A stretch of 64,000 nucleotides of DNA from the NCBI GenBank assembly GCA_026874595.1, contig CM049317.1:17347382-17411381 (forward strand), in the 5' to 3' direction. Origin of the DNA: Sipunculus nudus. Lineage: Eukaryota; Annelida; Sipuncula; Golfingiida; Sipunculidae. Each line of letters starts with the position of its first letter. The stretch's first letter is position 1. This document shows positions 9,951 through 22,252 of the stretch, one piece after another. The notes beneath the pieces are model-generated. The model saw only the letters and a list, made by a program, of their open reading frames with translations. It did no database searches and had not been told where the DNA came from. A program made the position numbers and the translations under genes.

Positions 9951-12212
9951 AAATTAAACGATTCAAACACAGTTTAAAAGACTGATCTCGTAAAATTAGT
10001 TTCGAGAATGTTTAGTAATATCGTTTCGCTACAATGAATTCACTTCATGATTTTTCTTAATACTTTCTTCACCAGTTCTGTAATCTGTAATAGCTGCTAC
10101 AATGGAGAGAATCACACCACGAAGCTAACATTCACGGGAACATACCGAATAGGGTTGTCTGATGAAATAAACAATATCACACTCTCACACAACCCACTAC
10201 CATAACATGTATGATCACGCGCGTGCATATTGTGTGCATATCAAGAGCATGGTTTTTATTCGACGAATGTGTTATAATCTTGAATGTGCTTTCTCCATTT
10301 TTTTTGCCAGATAAATCTTGGTGCAAGCTCTGTTTTCATGGGAAAATTGGTGAAAAGTTCTTTCATACGTCTGTCCTAAAATATTTGAAACTAACGAAAA
10401 ACAACACATGTATGAATACAGTTACATTAAAAGTTATTATACCGTATATTTCTGTGAAACCTATTTTTAAATGTCGTGACTTTATATACAGTGTTTAGGA
10501 ACATAAACAAAGGTAACTTCAGAAAGTTGACAATGTATATCCTTTCTTGATGGTTACTTCTCCTTCAGCAGCAAGGGTTTAAAATTTGATTCATCAATTG
10601 GCTCTTGAGTTAGATCGCCATTTGAAAATGGTTTACCAGAAATATCAGTTTACCAGGAATATTCACAAATGGTGGTGTACAGAAATAGACAGTGACGGAA
10701 CAGGCGTATAGGGTGGACACTATTCAAGAATGTAATTGGTACACGTATTTGGGTACTCATTTACAAAAGGTGGACTACAGTTAGACGTAAACTTGACAAC
10801 TTGGCAATGTTAAAATGTGGATAAAAAAATGTTAAAACAATGCATTTTAATGTGGTTAAAAAAAAATGTGGTGGTGAGAGCGGGTGGGGGGGTCCGGATC
10901 CGCGCCTGGGGATCTATGGATTTAAGCCAGAACCATCTAGGTCTAACAGCCAGAAGTTTCGCCGTGATCGAGGTTTAGACCGAGTATCTCCTCCAATGCT
11001 CACAAAACCTACAGCTTTTCGTACACCCGTAAAGGGGATTTCCAGTCGGAAGCAACGTTTAGAGCTCGTGCTTCATATCATCTCGGCGAAACTTCACCGA
11101 GGTGTAAACCACGGCCGTGAAAAGGCCAGTAGTTCATTATGTATGACATGTGATCGCAAACATCACCCTTGTTAATGTAAGAAGAAACGCAATAATCTGG
11201 ATTAACGTGGTATCTTAAGACGTAAATTAACTTAGTGACGGGGACCGACCTGTATGCATCACTGCACTTGCCTGCCGCACCGAGTGGGAGATGAGATCGT
11301 TTGATATCACCTGACCGATTACAGGCTCTTGGCCTCGTTGATCGCCGTGTTGGCTTCTGATGTGATATTAACTGCGATCTGGTATCACTGCCATGGGTTC
11401 CAAGCATGACAATAAACGGGATTATGACAATATTCCATGATATTAAACGGTCAGATTAACCATTGTTTATTTAGGAAATGGTTTGGGACTTCAGATTTAT
11501 GTGACAGTAAGCGGGATTTTCTATTAACCGATATAACACAAGTGGGCTCGACTGTACACTCAGACTGCCGAGTGAGGCGGACAGTCAGAAATATATGCAA
11601 CTGAAGGTAACCGGCCGACAAGGTCCAACGACAGGGATGAAGAGGATAGCGAAGGAAATAATACTTTTGAATGAGTAACAATACACCTCATTCGAATTAA
11701 GTATCAAAGAGTATTATTATTCCATTAACTGAAAAATCTACATTTACGTGTATTTTATAGAAGTATTTCCTTCCGGGTTTCATTTTAAAAAATGTAAATA
11801 TATATTTATTACAATCCGGTATACTTCTAAGCTATATAATTCATACAGACATTACGTTCCGTTTTCTTCCCACAGAAACGTTTATGAGGACAGGGCATGT
11901 GATTAAAAAATATTGAGAAGTCGCACAACGAGGGTATAGTGTTTAACAACTAAAATTGACGTCATTTATATTCATTGTATTTCCCCATTCTTGATATTTG
12001 TCTGTAATCAGGAGTAATTATTATAACGAAGAAATATACCAACGTACATTCCAAAAAGTAATTTTTGACAAACACATAGTTAGTCTTTTTTTATCAGGCA
12101 ATCCTTCGGTAATGTCCTTTCGTGCAGGCTTTCTATCGCAGGATCGGTGCAATTCATTCTGTTTGCTGATTTTGAGATCTACGAAAACATCATGAATTGA
12201 ACAAAATGGATG

Positions 12213-12261
<49 letters not shown>

Positions 12262-12424
12262 CTGTATATATATCTATATTTATTAACTATCTCTTATATT
12301 TCTGTTGGTATATACTGTTTTGGTATACTAGTAATATAGTTATATTCTTCAATCCTGAACTCCGAATTTTTTTAAATGTTGATCTCTGTCACCTAATCAG
12401 CTTTATGGCATTGTGGACAGGACT
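9951..12424. other. Spacer between convergent CTLD genes
   Basis: No gene recognised. A splice-acceptor-like tract at 10300-10316 followed by a short phase-1 open segment (CKLCFHG) to about 10350 could be a small extra exon of the upstream gene, but there is nothing to anchor it. An open frame at 10840-11175 shows no family feature. (AT)n lies at 12216-12262. A consensus CRE (TGACGTCA) lies at 11957. Confidence 0.4.
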
Positions 12425-13959
12425 TTACGGCAATGTGTCAAATTTAACCAAAATCCGGGCATACCTATAACGCCAAATAATAACCAAGAACGTTGTGCAG
12501 CTGAGAAATATTCCTAAGGTTACTCCAACCACCAAGTTGATGAACCTCTCCGATTCATCAAACGAATGCCGTTTGGCGTTCACTGATGTAAATATGGCAA
12601 TATTTTTATCGGTTTTAAACATTTAAGAAATAAATTTAAATGGAAGAATGATCGAAATAAATTCGAAATATTAAATATTCAGTGTATATCTTATACGTAC
12701 CGATATCATCTATGTCTGCATTTGTGGGTCCTTGTTTTGCACCTTTAAAAGAGGTATATAATCATAAATATAATGGCTATTTGGCACATCATTAAATGTG
12801 AAACTAAATTGTAAGTATAAACTTTACTTGCCTTTGTCACATATGACATCATGTTCTGCAAAGCATGACGAGGACTTCATAAATAAACCGTTCCCTTTCT
12901 TTGATAAAATAACACAGCTTTTTCCAGGCTTGGGCTCATTCTTATCCCATGGTACTGGATACTTAACTAAAGCACAGAATGATGTTAAACTAATCAAATA
13001 TGCTTATGTAAACAACATAAGGTGCTATTGCATTATTTGGTATCTGAGACTGGAACAAAATTGTAATATGACCGATTTTCATTTGAAAAAAAAAACCCAA
13101 ATAATTCATTATTACCAGTTATTGTCCAGTCCTCTTTCCTGAAACCAATCCAGGAATTACTACACGAATCTAGAACTGACCCATGTTTCCATATTTCTTT
13201 AATCGTTTTTACATCCTTCTTCTCTTTGATAATGGCTTGTGAAGCACCCATTTTCTGACACATGTTTTTTGCGGAGATCCAGTTGGTTGTTCCACACACA
13301 AATATGTAGCAAGTGTTGTTTATTGACACACAGCTTTGGTCAGTTCTTCCAAGAGAGGAGCAACCTGAGCAACCTTGTGTGGGGGTCAAGACAGGAGTTT
13401 TATAAGGACAATTGATTCTCCAATAAAAATAATACAATTACCCCTATATTAAGAAGATAGATTTTAACCATTTCGGTTTTTAGGAAAATGAATTAATATT
13501 TAGCTGTAGATCTGTGGCCTACATTTTTTTTTATTAAGGTGGCTGTTTATTGGTTGTTTATCACATTTTGTGGTATCAGACTTTCATTTAATTATGTCTT
13601 TGCTGTGGCTTAAACGTATACCTTTTTTCTGGCAAAAGAAGGAGAGATGTTCAGTTTCGCAGGGCAGGAAGTCGTATGTCCCTAGTGGTAAATCAATCAC
13701 ACCGCAAGAATGTCCAAGTTTCAATCCTAGGCTGGCCTCGCTCTGTTCTAAAAAATCCCATAAACCACAATAAAGAATGCTGGAGTGAAGGTAAAGGAGA
13801 AAACGGAAGGGGGAAAAAGGAGGATTGATAAATAAAAGGAAAGAATTAGATAATTCTAATAAATATCCACAGCATTGCCAAGGGTAAATCAACATGCACT
13901 GCATAGGTACATTAGAGGATAGAGTATACCACTACCCACATTATCGCTGCAATACTCTA

Positions 13960-14006
<47 letters not shown>

Positions 14007-14132
14007 AAATATGTAGTCTTTGTTTAAAATGATTTAATTTGGTATGACATAGCGTAATCGCATGGCAAACCAATCAGTGTTTGTGAAGCTTTTTACGAAG
14101 GGTGCAAAACTACTGTCATCTGCGTACACATC

Positions 14133-14183
<51 letters not shown>

Positions 14184-14322
14184 CGTGAGTTTGTGAACTG
14201 ATTTGGGGATCAATATTACGCTTTTACTTTGTGTCATTTCTCTTCTTACTTGATTTATTTTCAGACTCACTTCATGCGTTTTATATGTATATAAATGGGT
14301 CCTTTATAACAGGAAGCCCAGC

Positions 14323-14384
<62 letters not shown>

Positions 14385-14936
14385 AGGTCTGGTGTAATTA
14401 AAAAAATATAATTTGACACTTACCTAGATCAGTCCCATCCAGCCACTTAAATGTGTCAAATTCTTGTCTTTTGAAGGAAAGCCAGGCCTCATTAGAATGT
14501 ACGCTCTTCATGTATTTTAGAAGTTCGAATTCATCGGACGGCTCTTCAATTTTTGGTAGTGTGGAGGCTAACAGGCTGCATGCAACTTCAGCAAATGTTT
14601 GATGCCCCTTTACTCGTCGGATTTTCGTAAATCGTACTTTAGATAAACAAGTGGAACAAAATTGAAAGGGATAATATATGTACCATTTAAACATTAAGCA
14701 AAATAGATCAGAGATTTTAAGGTAAAGCTTGTTTCCATATAAATAATAATAATTAAAAGATTGATTAATATCAGTAACCCATTATAGGCTATAATCGGTA
14801 TATTCGTTCCGATAATTGTCTTGACTTATTTAGAGTGTAAATGACATTTCTGAACTCTACCTGTACCCCCTCCCTGCAGTAGCAGGGGGATAATTATAAG
14901 AAGAATAACGGTTCTCCTCTCCGGAGGAAAAAGCAT
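12425..14936 (-). CDS. Transmembrane receptor with two C-type lectin-like domains (seven exons)
   Basis: Exons on the minus strand: 14936-14861, 14636-14424, 13747-13622, 13373-13116, 12966-12832, 12742-12701, 12582-12425. Their lengths total 1008 nt, exactly 336 codons including TAA, and all joints are phase 1. Exon 1 encodes a signal peptide (TVILLIIIPLLLQGG). Exons 2-3 form CTLD1 (FAEVACSLLAS, EAWLSFKR, SCGVIDL, SFFCQKK). Exons 4-5 form CTLD2 (GCSGCSSLGRTDQSC, NWISAKNMCQKMGA, NSWIGFRKEDW, CVILSKKG, DVICDK). Exon 6 is a 14-residue stalk. Exon 7 gives a membrane span (VGVTLGIFLSCTTFLVII) and a short basic tail. Canonical EPN/QPD and WND motifs are absent, so Ca-dependent sugar binding is doubtful. 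Exon 5 uses a GC donor. Alternative: exon 7 splices at 12465 to further tail exons. Confidence 0.8.
12830..12831 (-). other. GC-AG intron donor in the CTLD receptor gene
   Basis: Minus strand AAAG|GCAAGT after CTLD2 matches the strong GC-donor consensus and gives phase 1, which joins in frame to the stalk exon. The nearby GTAAAG would give phase 2 and break the frame. Confidence 0.6.
13963..14004. repeat. (AT)n microsatellite in a CTLD intron
   Basis: Near-perfect AT alternation, first of three such arrays within the same intron (13748-14423) of the minus-strand CTLD gene. Confidence 0.95.
14136..14181. repeat. (AT)n microsatellite in a CTLD intron
   Basis: Second AT array in the same intron; length likely polymorphic. 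Confidence 0.95.
14324..14381. repeat. (AT)n microsatellite in a CTLD intron
   Basis: Third and longest AT array in this intron, about 40 bp from the donor of the upstream exon. Confidence 0.95.
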
Positions 14937-15884
14937 ACTTCCATAGAGATCTGCAAGCAAATGCACTAAATGCAAACATGAGTTTGCCCACGTAAATACA
15001 TGAGCGCCCATCTAGCTTAAATCTAAGTATATATTTACATTTGATTGCCATAAAGAACAAGAAATGTAAAGTGTTCACTGAAACATGACATTGTTGCCAT
15101 AGGTGATGTAACAATAAAATAAACTGACATATATTATAATGAATACTGCACATGTGGGTATAATTCTGATCGACATTTATGGAGACAATTAGAACGATAA
15201 AGGTTGGCTCACCTTGTTTCACTGTTGAACTGGGTCACATTGGCCTAATCTGTGAATATGACCAAACATAGTGGAATACTGAAACGTAAGAAGAATTAAA
15301 GTGCTCTCCTAAGATCTCATTTAAATTATGCTCGAAATCCACTATCCATGGTGCATTGACATTGAAAGCAAAGGTCAAGGGCATGAATTAACATGCTACA
15401 TACACAGTGATGAAGACTTAATAATTTGGTGAAATACTGGCCGTTATTAGCGAAGCCAGTCGCATTGTAAAAGTTATACTGTTTGACCTAAACTGTTTTA
15501 CTTGGAAACTGTCACCGTGACCTAATTTAAGATAATGGTGATAACTTTCTAAACGCGCAATACTTATATATAAGGACAATCAATTTGCATGCTGAGATAT
15601 GCCTATAATAAAATGTCAGTGATATTATGTTAGTGCTAAAAAATTAAAAAGTTCATATAAATTTCGCAAATAAAAGCAAGGTCAAATGAGTGAATAAGTA
15701 AGAAAGAGCCATATCCTGTTGCTTACAACAAATTTGAACAAATTCGAATGATAACTCTGAGCTATCTTTCTAAAGAGCAAAGAATGCCCATTGTTAACTG
15801 TGACGACGTTGGTTGAAGGTTAAAGAAGCCTTTTCACCTATAAAGCTTGTTGAATTGATAAGATTTAGCGTCTTCTCGTTAAAA
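14937..15884. other. 5' flank of the CTLD receptor gene
   Basis: No gene recognised. On the minus strand TGCTTGCAG at about 14960-14952 could be an acceptor, so the signal-peptide exon may begin there after a 5' UTR intron. An out-of-frame ATG lies just before the proposed start. The rest is AT-rich and anonymous. Confidence 0.4.
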
Positions 15885-16440
15885 TAAATTTGTACCTGTC
15901 AAAATATTGCCCTGAAACCGTTGGTTTACTCCTGTACAGAAATTTAAAAAAAGAGCGATCACAAACGTCAACATATACACAGCTTGTGGGAATCAGCGCC
16001 AGAGCTTGTATCAATCAGGAGATGCTCAAAAAATGTATTACATTTTCCCTCTGGCTGAAACATCGCATGTTGTGCTGGTTCAGACCTGCGACCCACTAAC
16101 GTGCTCACACGGTGCTACCCGTGTCATTTCAGGTGAGGGCCCTGGACCTAGGATACAAATCTGTTGCAACAGGTTCTATTGTGAATTTACATTCGGCCCA
16201 TGGACCGTTATATCTATCCAGCAGAGATATATCACAGGACATGAATGTCCATGTATGGATCAGTTTTTACTACCCTTTGCTTAGGATCTGTCGCGCATGC
16301 ACAAAATCGGACCTACGGAATCATAACAAGCTATTAAACAGCTCAAGGGGAAGTAGTGAGATCATGTACTGGTAATATTTGTATAAAGCAAAAGAGAATT
16401 GAAACGTGTGAAAGAATAGGTATAATATTGCTCCTGATTT
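15885..16440 (+). repeat. Diverged dispersed repeat, copy 1 (partner at 47025-47430)
   Basis: Its start (GTACCTGTCAAAATATTGCC), internal blocks and end (AATATTGCTCCTGATT) match the segment at 47025-47430 in the same order with many substitutions and indels. Neither copy shows a recognisable protein or terminal repeats. Family unknown. Confidence 0.55.
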
Positions 16441-16686
16441 TATCACTTAAGGTCGCAGACCCATAACGTTTTGTTTAAATTCAGAAAATGCAAAACTATG
16501 AACAATGTTAATATATGGCATGTAGGAAATATAAACATTTCGAAGGTGCGACCGCTTGTCTCTTATTCTGATTCCCTATTAAGGTATTATGTAAATAACT
16601 ACAATTTCCACTTATAAAATGAGTTTCTGAGTTGTTAACACGTTTATAACTGTTGTGGTTCAGACAAAAAAAGATTTATTCGGGCT

Positions 16687-16985
16687 AGATGTACTCTTGT
16701 TATTTATTTTCAATTTATTTCACTTATTCACTTATTTCACTCTATTAATCTATTAAGTGTTAAAAGGGTTAAAAGTCAACATGATTAACTCAGGGAAACG
16801 AAGCAAAGCTTTTGTCAAATTCTATGAAAATGACATTAGTAGTTTTTGACTGTTTGACTGATCCCAACGGGTCGTGTAACGAAACATTTCTTGGAATAAT
16901 GTGTCCAGTCACATCACGGTAAATTTCTACAGGTACATTTTCCTTTTGGATATCGACATGAATTATATATTCAGTGATATAGTAA
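16687..16985 (-). repeat. Duplicated coding-like block, copy 1
   Basis: This block is about 90% identical to 25574-25872 in the same orientation. Both copies encode, on the minus strand, a C-terminal segment containing VEIYRDVTGHIIPRN, HDPLGSVK and NVIFIEFDKSFASFP followed by TGA. The two copies differ by a 6-nt and a 12-nt indel inside this frame, both multiples of three. It may be a duplicated last exon of an unrecognised gene or a short mobile unit. No splice site could be fixed. Confidence 0.55.
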
Positions 16986-17569
16986 AAATACATTCGACAC
17001 ATTTGCATTTAAATGCACATGAGTGTCTAACCCCATGATCTCTCTCTTAATATATTGGCCACGGAATAGTCATAAATTGGGCCCTGTCAAAATGAGTGAC
17101 AAACTTAATTATATCATGTCAATTTAATTTCTCATGTATATGGGACTGGAATTCTTTCTGATGTTAGTGAAGCATTGACGTAAATATACATATGGTTAGA
17201 GGACTGTTTCTTGTCTTGTTCCTCGATGGGCAATCCCAGTAAGCCGGTTCAACCCCCTTCGAAACCAACCAGGGCAAAACCCGGAGACTTTAAAGATCAT
17301 TTATGTAAACTTATAACGATGGTCGACAATTGACTACGTATAAGTGAGGCAATGAAAAGTATCCCCGCAGTTTGGCAATACCACGTTTTAATATGTCCTG
17401 TCATGTGGTATCTCTCTTTAAAATTTTACCGATCATGTTTATTATATATCGTTAACTAAAATAAAGGAATATGACATATTTATGTGCTTTTTCACTCACG
17501 GATGGAAGCCACAAGCTAGGGACAAATGGGTCTCATGTTCATGAGCTTTTTCAAAATATGGGTCCAGTA
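16986..17569. other. Non-genic spacer
   Basis: No gene or clear repeat recognised between the duplicated block and the 143-bp satellite. Confidence 0.4.
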
Positions 17570-18330
17570 ATCAGTTTGAAGCCAACCTTTCTTCCAAAAC
17601 TGGAGTTATCATCCATAACTTAATTTGTGAATGGATGAGCCCTGTGATCTTGACCTTTGACCTATTGACCCAAAAATAAAAAAGGAACTTTTTCCAATTG
17701 GCAGGTGCGCTGCATGGAAGATGGAAGGTTAAGGATGAAACATTTGGCTTAAAATGCATACACAATCTTTTAAAAGAAGTGGGTCCTGCGACTTTGACCT
17801 TTGACCTAGTGACATAACAATCAAAGGGACCTTCCCCAATTGGCAGGTGCGCTATGTGGAAGACGGATTTGGAATGAAATGTTTGGCTTTAAATAGATCT
17901 ACAATCTTTTTTAATAAGTGGGTCCGTGACCTTGACCTTTGACCTCATGACCTTCAAATCAAAAGGGTTTTTACATTATTAGTGGTTCATATATAAGTGA
18001 AGTTTGAAACCAATAAGTCAACCCAAACTGGAGTTATCATCTGGAAAATATGCGGACAGATGACCCCAGTGACCTTGACCTTTGACCTTGTGACCCCAAA
18101 ATCGATCAGGTTCCTTCCCTATTGGTAGGTGAGCTATACGTGCAAGATAAAAGGTTTGGGATGAAAAGTATGCTTAAAATGCATCCACATTCTTTCTAAA
18201 ATATGTGGTTTCAGTGACCATGACCTTTGACCTCATGAACCCAAAATCAAAAGAGTTCTTACATTAGAGGTGGCTCAGATGAGCCATATATAAGTCAAGT
18301 TTGAAATCCATATGTCAATCCAAACTGAAG
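17570..18330 (+). repeat. 143-bp tandem satellite carrying DR1-type sites
   Basis: Five degenerate monomers. The invariant core TGACCTTTGACCT starts at 17651, 17795, 17933, 18076 and 18221, giving spacings of 144, 138, 143 and 145 bp. Monomers alternate between two spacer types, one with AATTGGCAGGTGCGC and one with an AGTTTGAAACC...CAAACTGGAGTTATCATC block. The core is the exact complement of AGGTCAAAGGTCA, the DR1 element bound by HNF4/COUP-TF/RXR-type receptors. Receptor binding here is inference. Confidence 0.88.
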
Positions 18331-18497
18331 TAATCATCAGGAAAACAAATTTGACAGACACACAGAAAGACGAACAGACAAACAGTGGACATGGTGATCA
18401 ATATAAGGCATCCACTTATTCAAGCGAGGCCCTGATCAACACACTAGGTTTCAGGACACAGATGAAACCACAGTTGCATATCTGAGAGTATCAATAT

Positions 18498-18790
18498 AAT
18501 TTGGCAGTCTCAAAATAAAGGGGAAAAAAGCATAAATTTAGAAAAAAATACAGGTGGCGCCACTAGTCTTCAGGGACTGAAGGAACCAATCATAATCAAT
18601 AAACACAACGGAATTCATGACACTGGACGTAACAACAACTGAGAAACTGACATAATTGCTGTCATTTGGCCGTCTCAAAAAAAAAAGAAAAAAAGTTTAA
18701 AATTTAAAAAATTTAGGTGGCGCCATCAGTTTTCGGGAACTGTTAAACTAGTCATGGTCAATATTCAAGGCAAGATTCATGGCAATCCAT
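18498..18790 (+). repeat. 165-bp tandem dimer with GGTGGCGCCA motif
   Basis: Two copies starting near 18501 and 18665 share TTTGGC-GTCTCAAAA, an A-rich stretch, then AGGTGGCGCCA, CAG, GGGACTG or GGAACTG. The same GGTGGCGCC...CAGTCT words recur in a degenerate field at 41060-41880. Confidence 0.75.
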
Positions 18791-18839
18791 GCATTATTTA
18801 TTAAGATACTGGAGGTTTTGTATCAAATTTTAATTATTC

Positions 18840-18850
18840 GGGGGGGGGGG
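18840..18850. repeat. Poly-G run
   Basis: About ten consecutive G, one of several G/C homopolymers in the window (also near 29620, 55600, 62051 and 62320). Confidence 0.9.
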
Positions 18851-19786
18851 TATTATTACACCTTTAGCTCGGAGGATAGGGGTCACATTGACCTAATTTC
18901 AGGTTTCGAGGAGACTTTTTTTATTGACCTCCCTCGATGTATCTTTAGAAATTTCTAGGTCCAGCGGTTATGATTTGTGCTCTGCTAACGGACGGACGAC
19001 GTAAAAAGCGCAATAGCCAAACCTCAGTTGACTTCCAGTCAGCCTGGCTAAAAAGGTTGTAGATGACATTAACAATAAATCTATGTTCAAGATGTACCTG
19101 CAACATTTCATGCCAGTACATCAAACCAATTCTGATATACGTGTGATTTTCAAACAGTATATACACGGATTGAGGCAACGCATGGACGAAAGATCACGGT
19201 GTGCGTCAGGCACACGGTCAAACATAACCCTATAACGATGTCAAATTCCGGAAACTTCCGTCCAGCGATTTCTGGGGAGTTCTCCGGAAACGAAGGCAGC
19301 GGTGAAAACAAACAGACTCTGCAAACTTCGGCAGATTCAAAAGAAAGTACATGTATATAAACTGTCTCTGAACTGATATAATTAATTGGTATACATAATA
19401 GTTTTAAGACTAGACAATCCTCAAGGAAAGCATAACTCAACAAAAGTGTGACTTTCATCCAGCTGATTGCATATATAAAATTTACCAACTAGTCATTCCT
19501 TATCATAGGCCCACCCCATAGTGATGACTTTCTCGGCGACGTTTTCTTGCTGGTTTAAAATGTCTAAAATGACACAACAGTTCCCTTTGCCTCAGAGCAA
19601 AATTTTTAAACTTTAAAATTTTCATAAAAGTCTGACAGACAGACTGACAGACAGACAGAGGATAGACGTTGCATAGGTCAAACTACCACTGAGACAGTAT
19701 TACAGAAATTGTTAAAATTGCTCCTCATTGAGTCACCTCTGATTGAGATACCCCCTGCAGGATTATTACCAAGTGGTTGATATGAG

Positions 19787-19824
<38 letters not shown>

Positions 19825-20175
19825 TCGTCCAAATTTAATAATGGGGAAACCGTACTTCTATCATTGAATTAATATACACAACCCAGTATATAAGTCACGT
19901 TAACGTATACCTTATACGTGTGGGTTATAAGGCTTGTTGAGCTACTTTAGGTACAGAAACAAAGGGGATTGGATATATAATCAGATGTAAAACACTAAAT
20001 ACATGGTTCAAGAGGAAGGGTTATCGATCTCTCAATTAAGAATGATAAAACAGGCCTCGGCGATCCTGACGCGGTTAAAACTGCTCTCTTATATTCTGTG
20101 TGTGTGTGTGTCGGTGTCGTGAATATGTACGTGGGTTAAGATGAGACCAGGCATTAACCTACACCCATATGTTAA
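18851..20175. other. Non-genic, simple repeats
   Basis: No gene recognised. Contains CAGA-type short repeats near 19635-19660 and an (AC)n(AT)n microsatellite at 19790-19825. Confidence 0.5.
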
Positions 20176-20215
20176 TATATATATATATATATAAATAAAT
20201 ATATATATTTATACG

Positions 20216-20373
20216 CAGTGTAGGACTTAAACACCCTTACTTTTGTCCGACAGTTCTGTTTCATTACAGAACTCCTGGCAGGAGTCCCGGCAAGACCACT
20301 CAGTGTTCCTGACAAGTGGGGCCCGAAACAGAACTGTCGGACATTAGTAAGTGTGTTTAAGTTCTAAACTGTG
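20216..20373. mobile_element. 158-bp hairpin MITE
   Basis: Left arm 20216-20261 and right arm 20326-20373 are inverted copies (shared core GTCCGACAGTTCTGTTT and ACTTAAACAC-CTTACT) around a 64-nt loop. Both sides are flanked by AT runs that also share AAATAAATATATATAT (about 20192 and 20455). It has no coding capacity. It could fold into a long hairpin if transcribed. Confidence 0.8.
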
Positions 20374-20714
20374 TGTATATATTATACCTTTCTTCATTAG
20401 TTATGCACTATACAATCCCATGTTTTTTTTCACAAGCTGGATATATATATATATATAAATAAATATATATATATATATCAAACAAACGTAATTATTGGCA
20501 CATTACATGCTTTACAGTCAACTTAATTTGGACAGGATGTATATAAATTGTGATTGTTTGTCTGTCTGTCCTTTCACTTTTTACTTACCCGCAGTAGCCG
20601 CCCATACCGCCACCAGCAGGCTGACGACGCGTATATGGATAATGTTCACTTTCTTATTAATTCCGTATAGACATTAACATTTACAAATAACACCCATTAA
20701 AACCAAAACCCTGA

Positions 20715-21098
20715 ATGATCAACCGGACTGATACCCTGTCAACCACGTACTTATACGGGTTAATGGGATTCATGTTTACTCATCACGTGTACAAATACAA
20801 GGGCGTGAGCCTGAGCAGGTCAAAGGTTACTGACTTGCTGATTACTGGTATCTCAGGATGCCTCACTCTGTTTCTATCGTGCCGTCTCGCTTTAGATAGT
20901 TACGTATCTTATACGATCCACAGGTGGTTACAGATTAAAGGAAGCGACCCTGCAGGGGCATCTGACGTCATACTGCGCGACACGCTGTCAGTAAGGTGTC
21001 ATATAATAACTCGCTACATTTGTTGGAAAACAAAACAAATTCCACACCTGACAATCCATAGGTATACTACCTACAGTGAGATATATGTTCATGCTTAA
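20715..21098 (+). other. Open frame of 127 codons, function unrecognised
   Basis: An ATG-initiated frame with no recognisable domain, signal peptide or repeat. It spans an upstream CRE-like TGACGTCA (20963). It may be chance; no neighbouring splice sites or promoter support it. Confidence 0.15.
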
Positions 21099-22252
21099 GC
21101 TTTCAACACTTTATTTACAAGTGAAAGGCAAATTAAACATGCATGCTTTTATCTAGGTGATTGTATATTTTGTGGGGCTATAAAGTTTCAAGTTGAAGTG
21201 TACTTGGACCTTTTTTTATGGTTTTCCGGATTCCAGCCTCTTGCCCGTTCCTGCAGAAATAAAGTACATTCCAACGATCATGGTTATAACGAGAGTTAAA
21301 TAAAAGGGTGCCATATTATAATCGCCTTGAGTATACATGTAGCGCCTGTGTGTGTTCGGCTTGTGTCATGGTTTTTGAAACCCTTCCTAGAGTTAACATA
21401 ATAATTAATATAATATTTAGGGTGTTATAACAAGTTACAGTATATGTGTAATTTAGAGCATTCTTGCTGCTTTATTGGTACAGCTATTAGTAACCGTGTC
21501 ATCACTAGTCGTATTGACAGTACAGTCAATCACAAGTACACGTTAACAGTGACAGTGGATGTTAAAGAACTGTGACTGACATTGTTGTCTTTTAACGGTA
21601 ACTTGTACGCGCTGTAACGGTCAGGATTGTAATCATTAGGGGTCATATTCATAATTATTCTAAAGCGTAATTAACTCTTGCAATATCATTATTTAATCAG
21701 GTCAGATAAGTATAACCCGTATATGTGAGTGATGGGCACCTGATATTTCCACGGCCCGAGCAATTATATTGATTCCAGTGAATCACCATGGAATACAGCG
21801 TTCTTTCAGTCTTGCCTTAGAGCTCAAAGTTTATTATGTAAAATTCATACACATGTGCCACATACATATAAAAGTTACCGAGGATAACACATAAAAGTAT
21901 TTAAAAAAAAACACTTATTTCTAATGTGGTCCTCGAGAGAACAAACTTTGTACGGCAACACATGACAAATGATTACTAGAAATACAGTTACTAAAAATAT
22001 ACTAGTTTACATTAAAATCTGGACTTGAAAATTTCTTAAGAGTGAACTAAAAATTAAAATGAGTTGATTTAAGAAATAAGATCTAGAACAGCTACCCAAA
22101 AAGTCTTGATATAGGACATTCTATATACCCTGTTATTTGTTATTTACATACAACAACATAGGAAACCAGTGGCATGTACATATATTTAAATGAATGTACA
22201 TTGATTCTGTGATTACAATTGAATATAAATACTTTTTTTAAACATATTTGTT
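21099..22252. other. Non-genic spacer
   Basis: AT-rich, no gene recognised. The portion from about 21850 may be the 3' UTR of the LINE fragment that follows on the minus strand. Confidence 0.4.

Noticed and set aside
10840-11175. 111-codon plus-strand frame in a GC-richer patch
   Set aside because: No domain, no splice signals, and an overlapping frame of equal length on the other strand.
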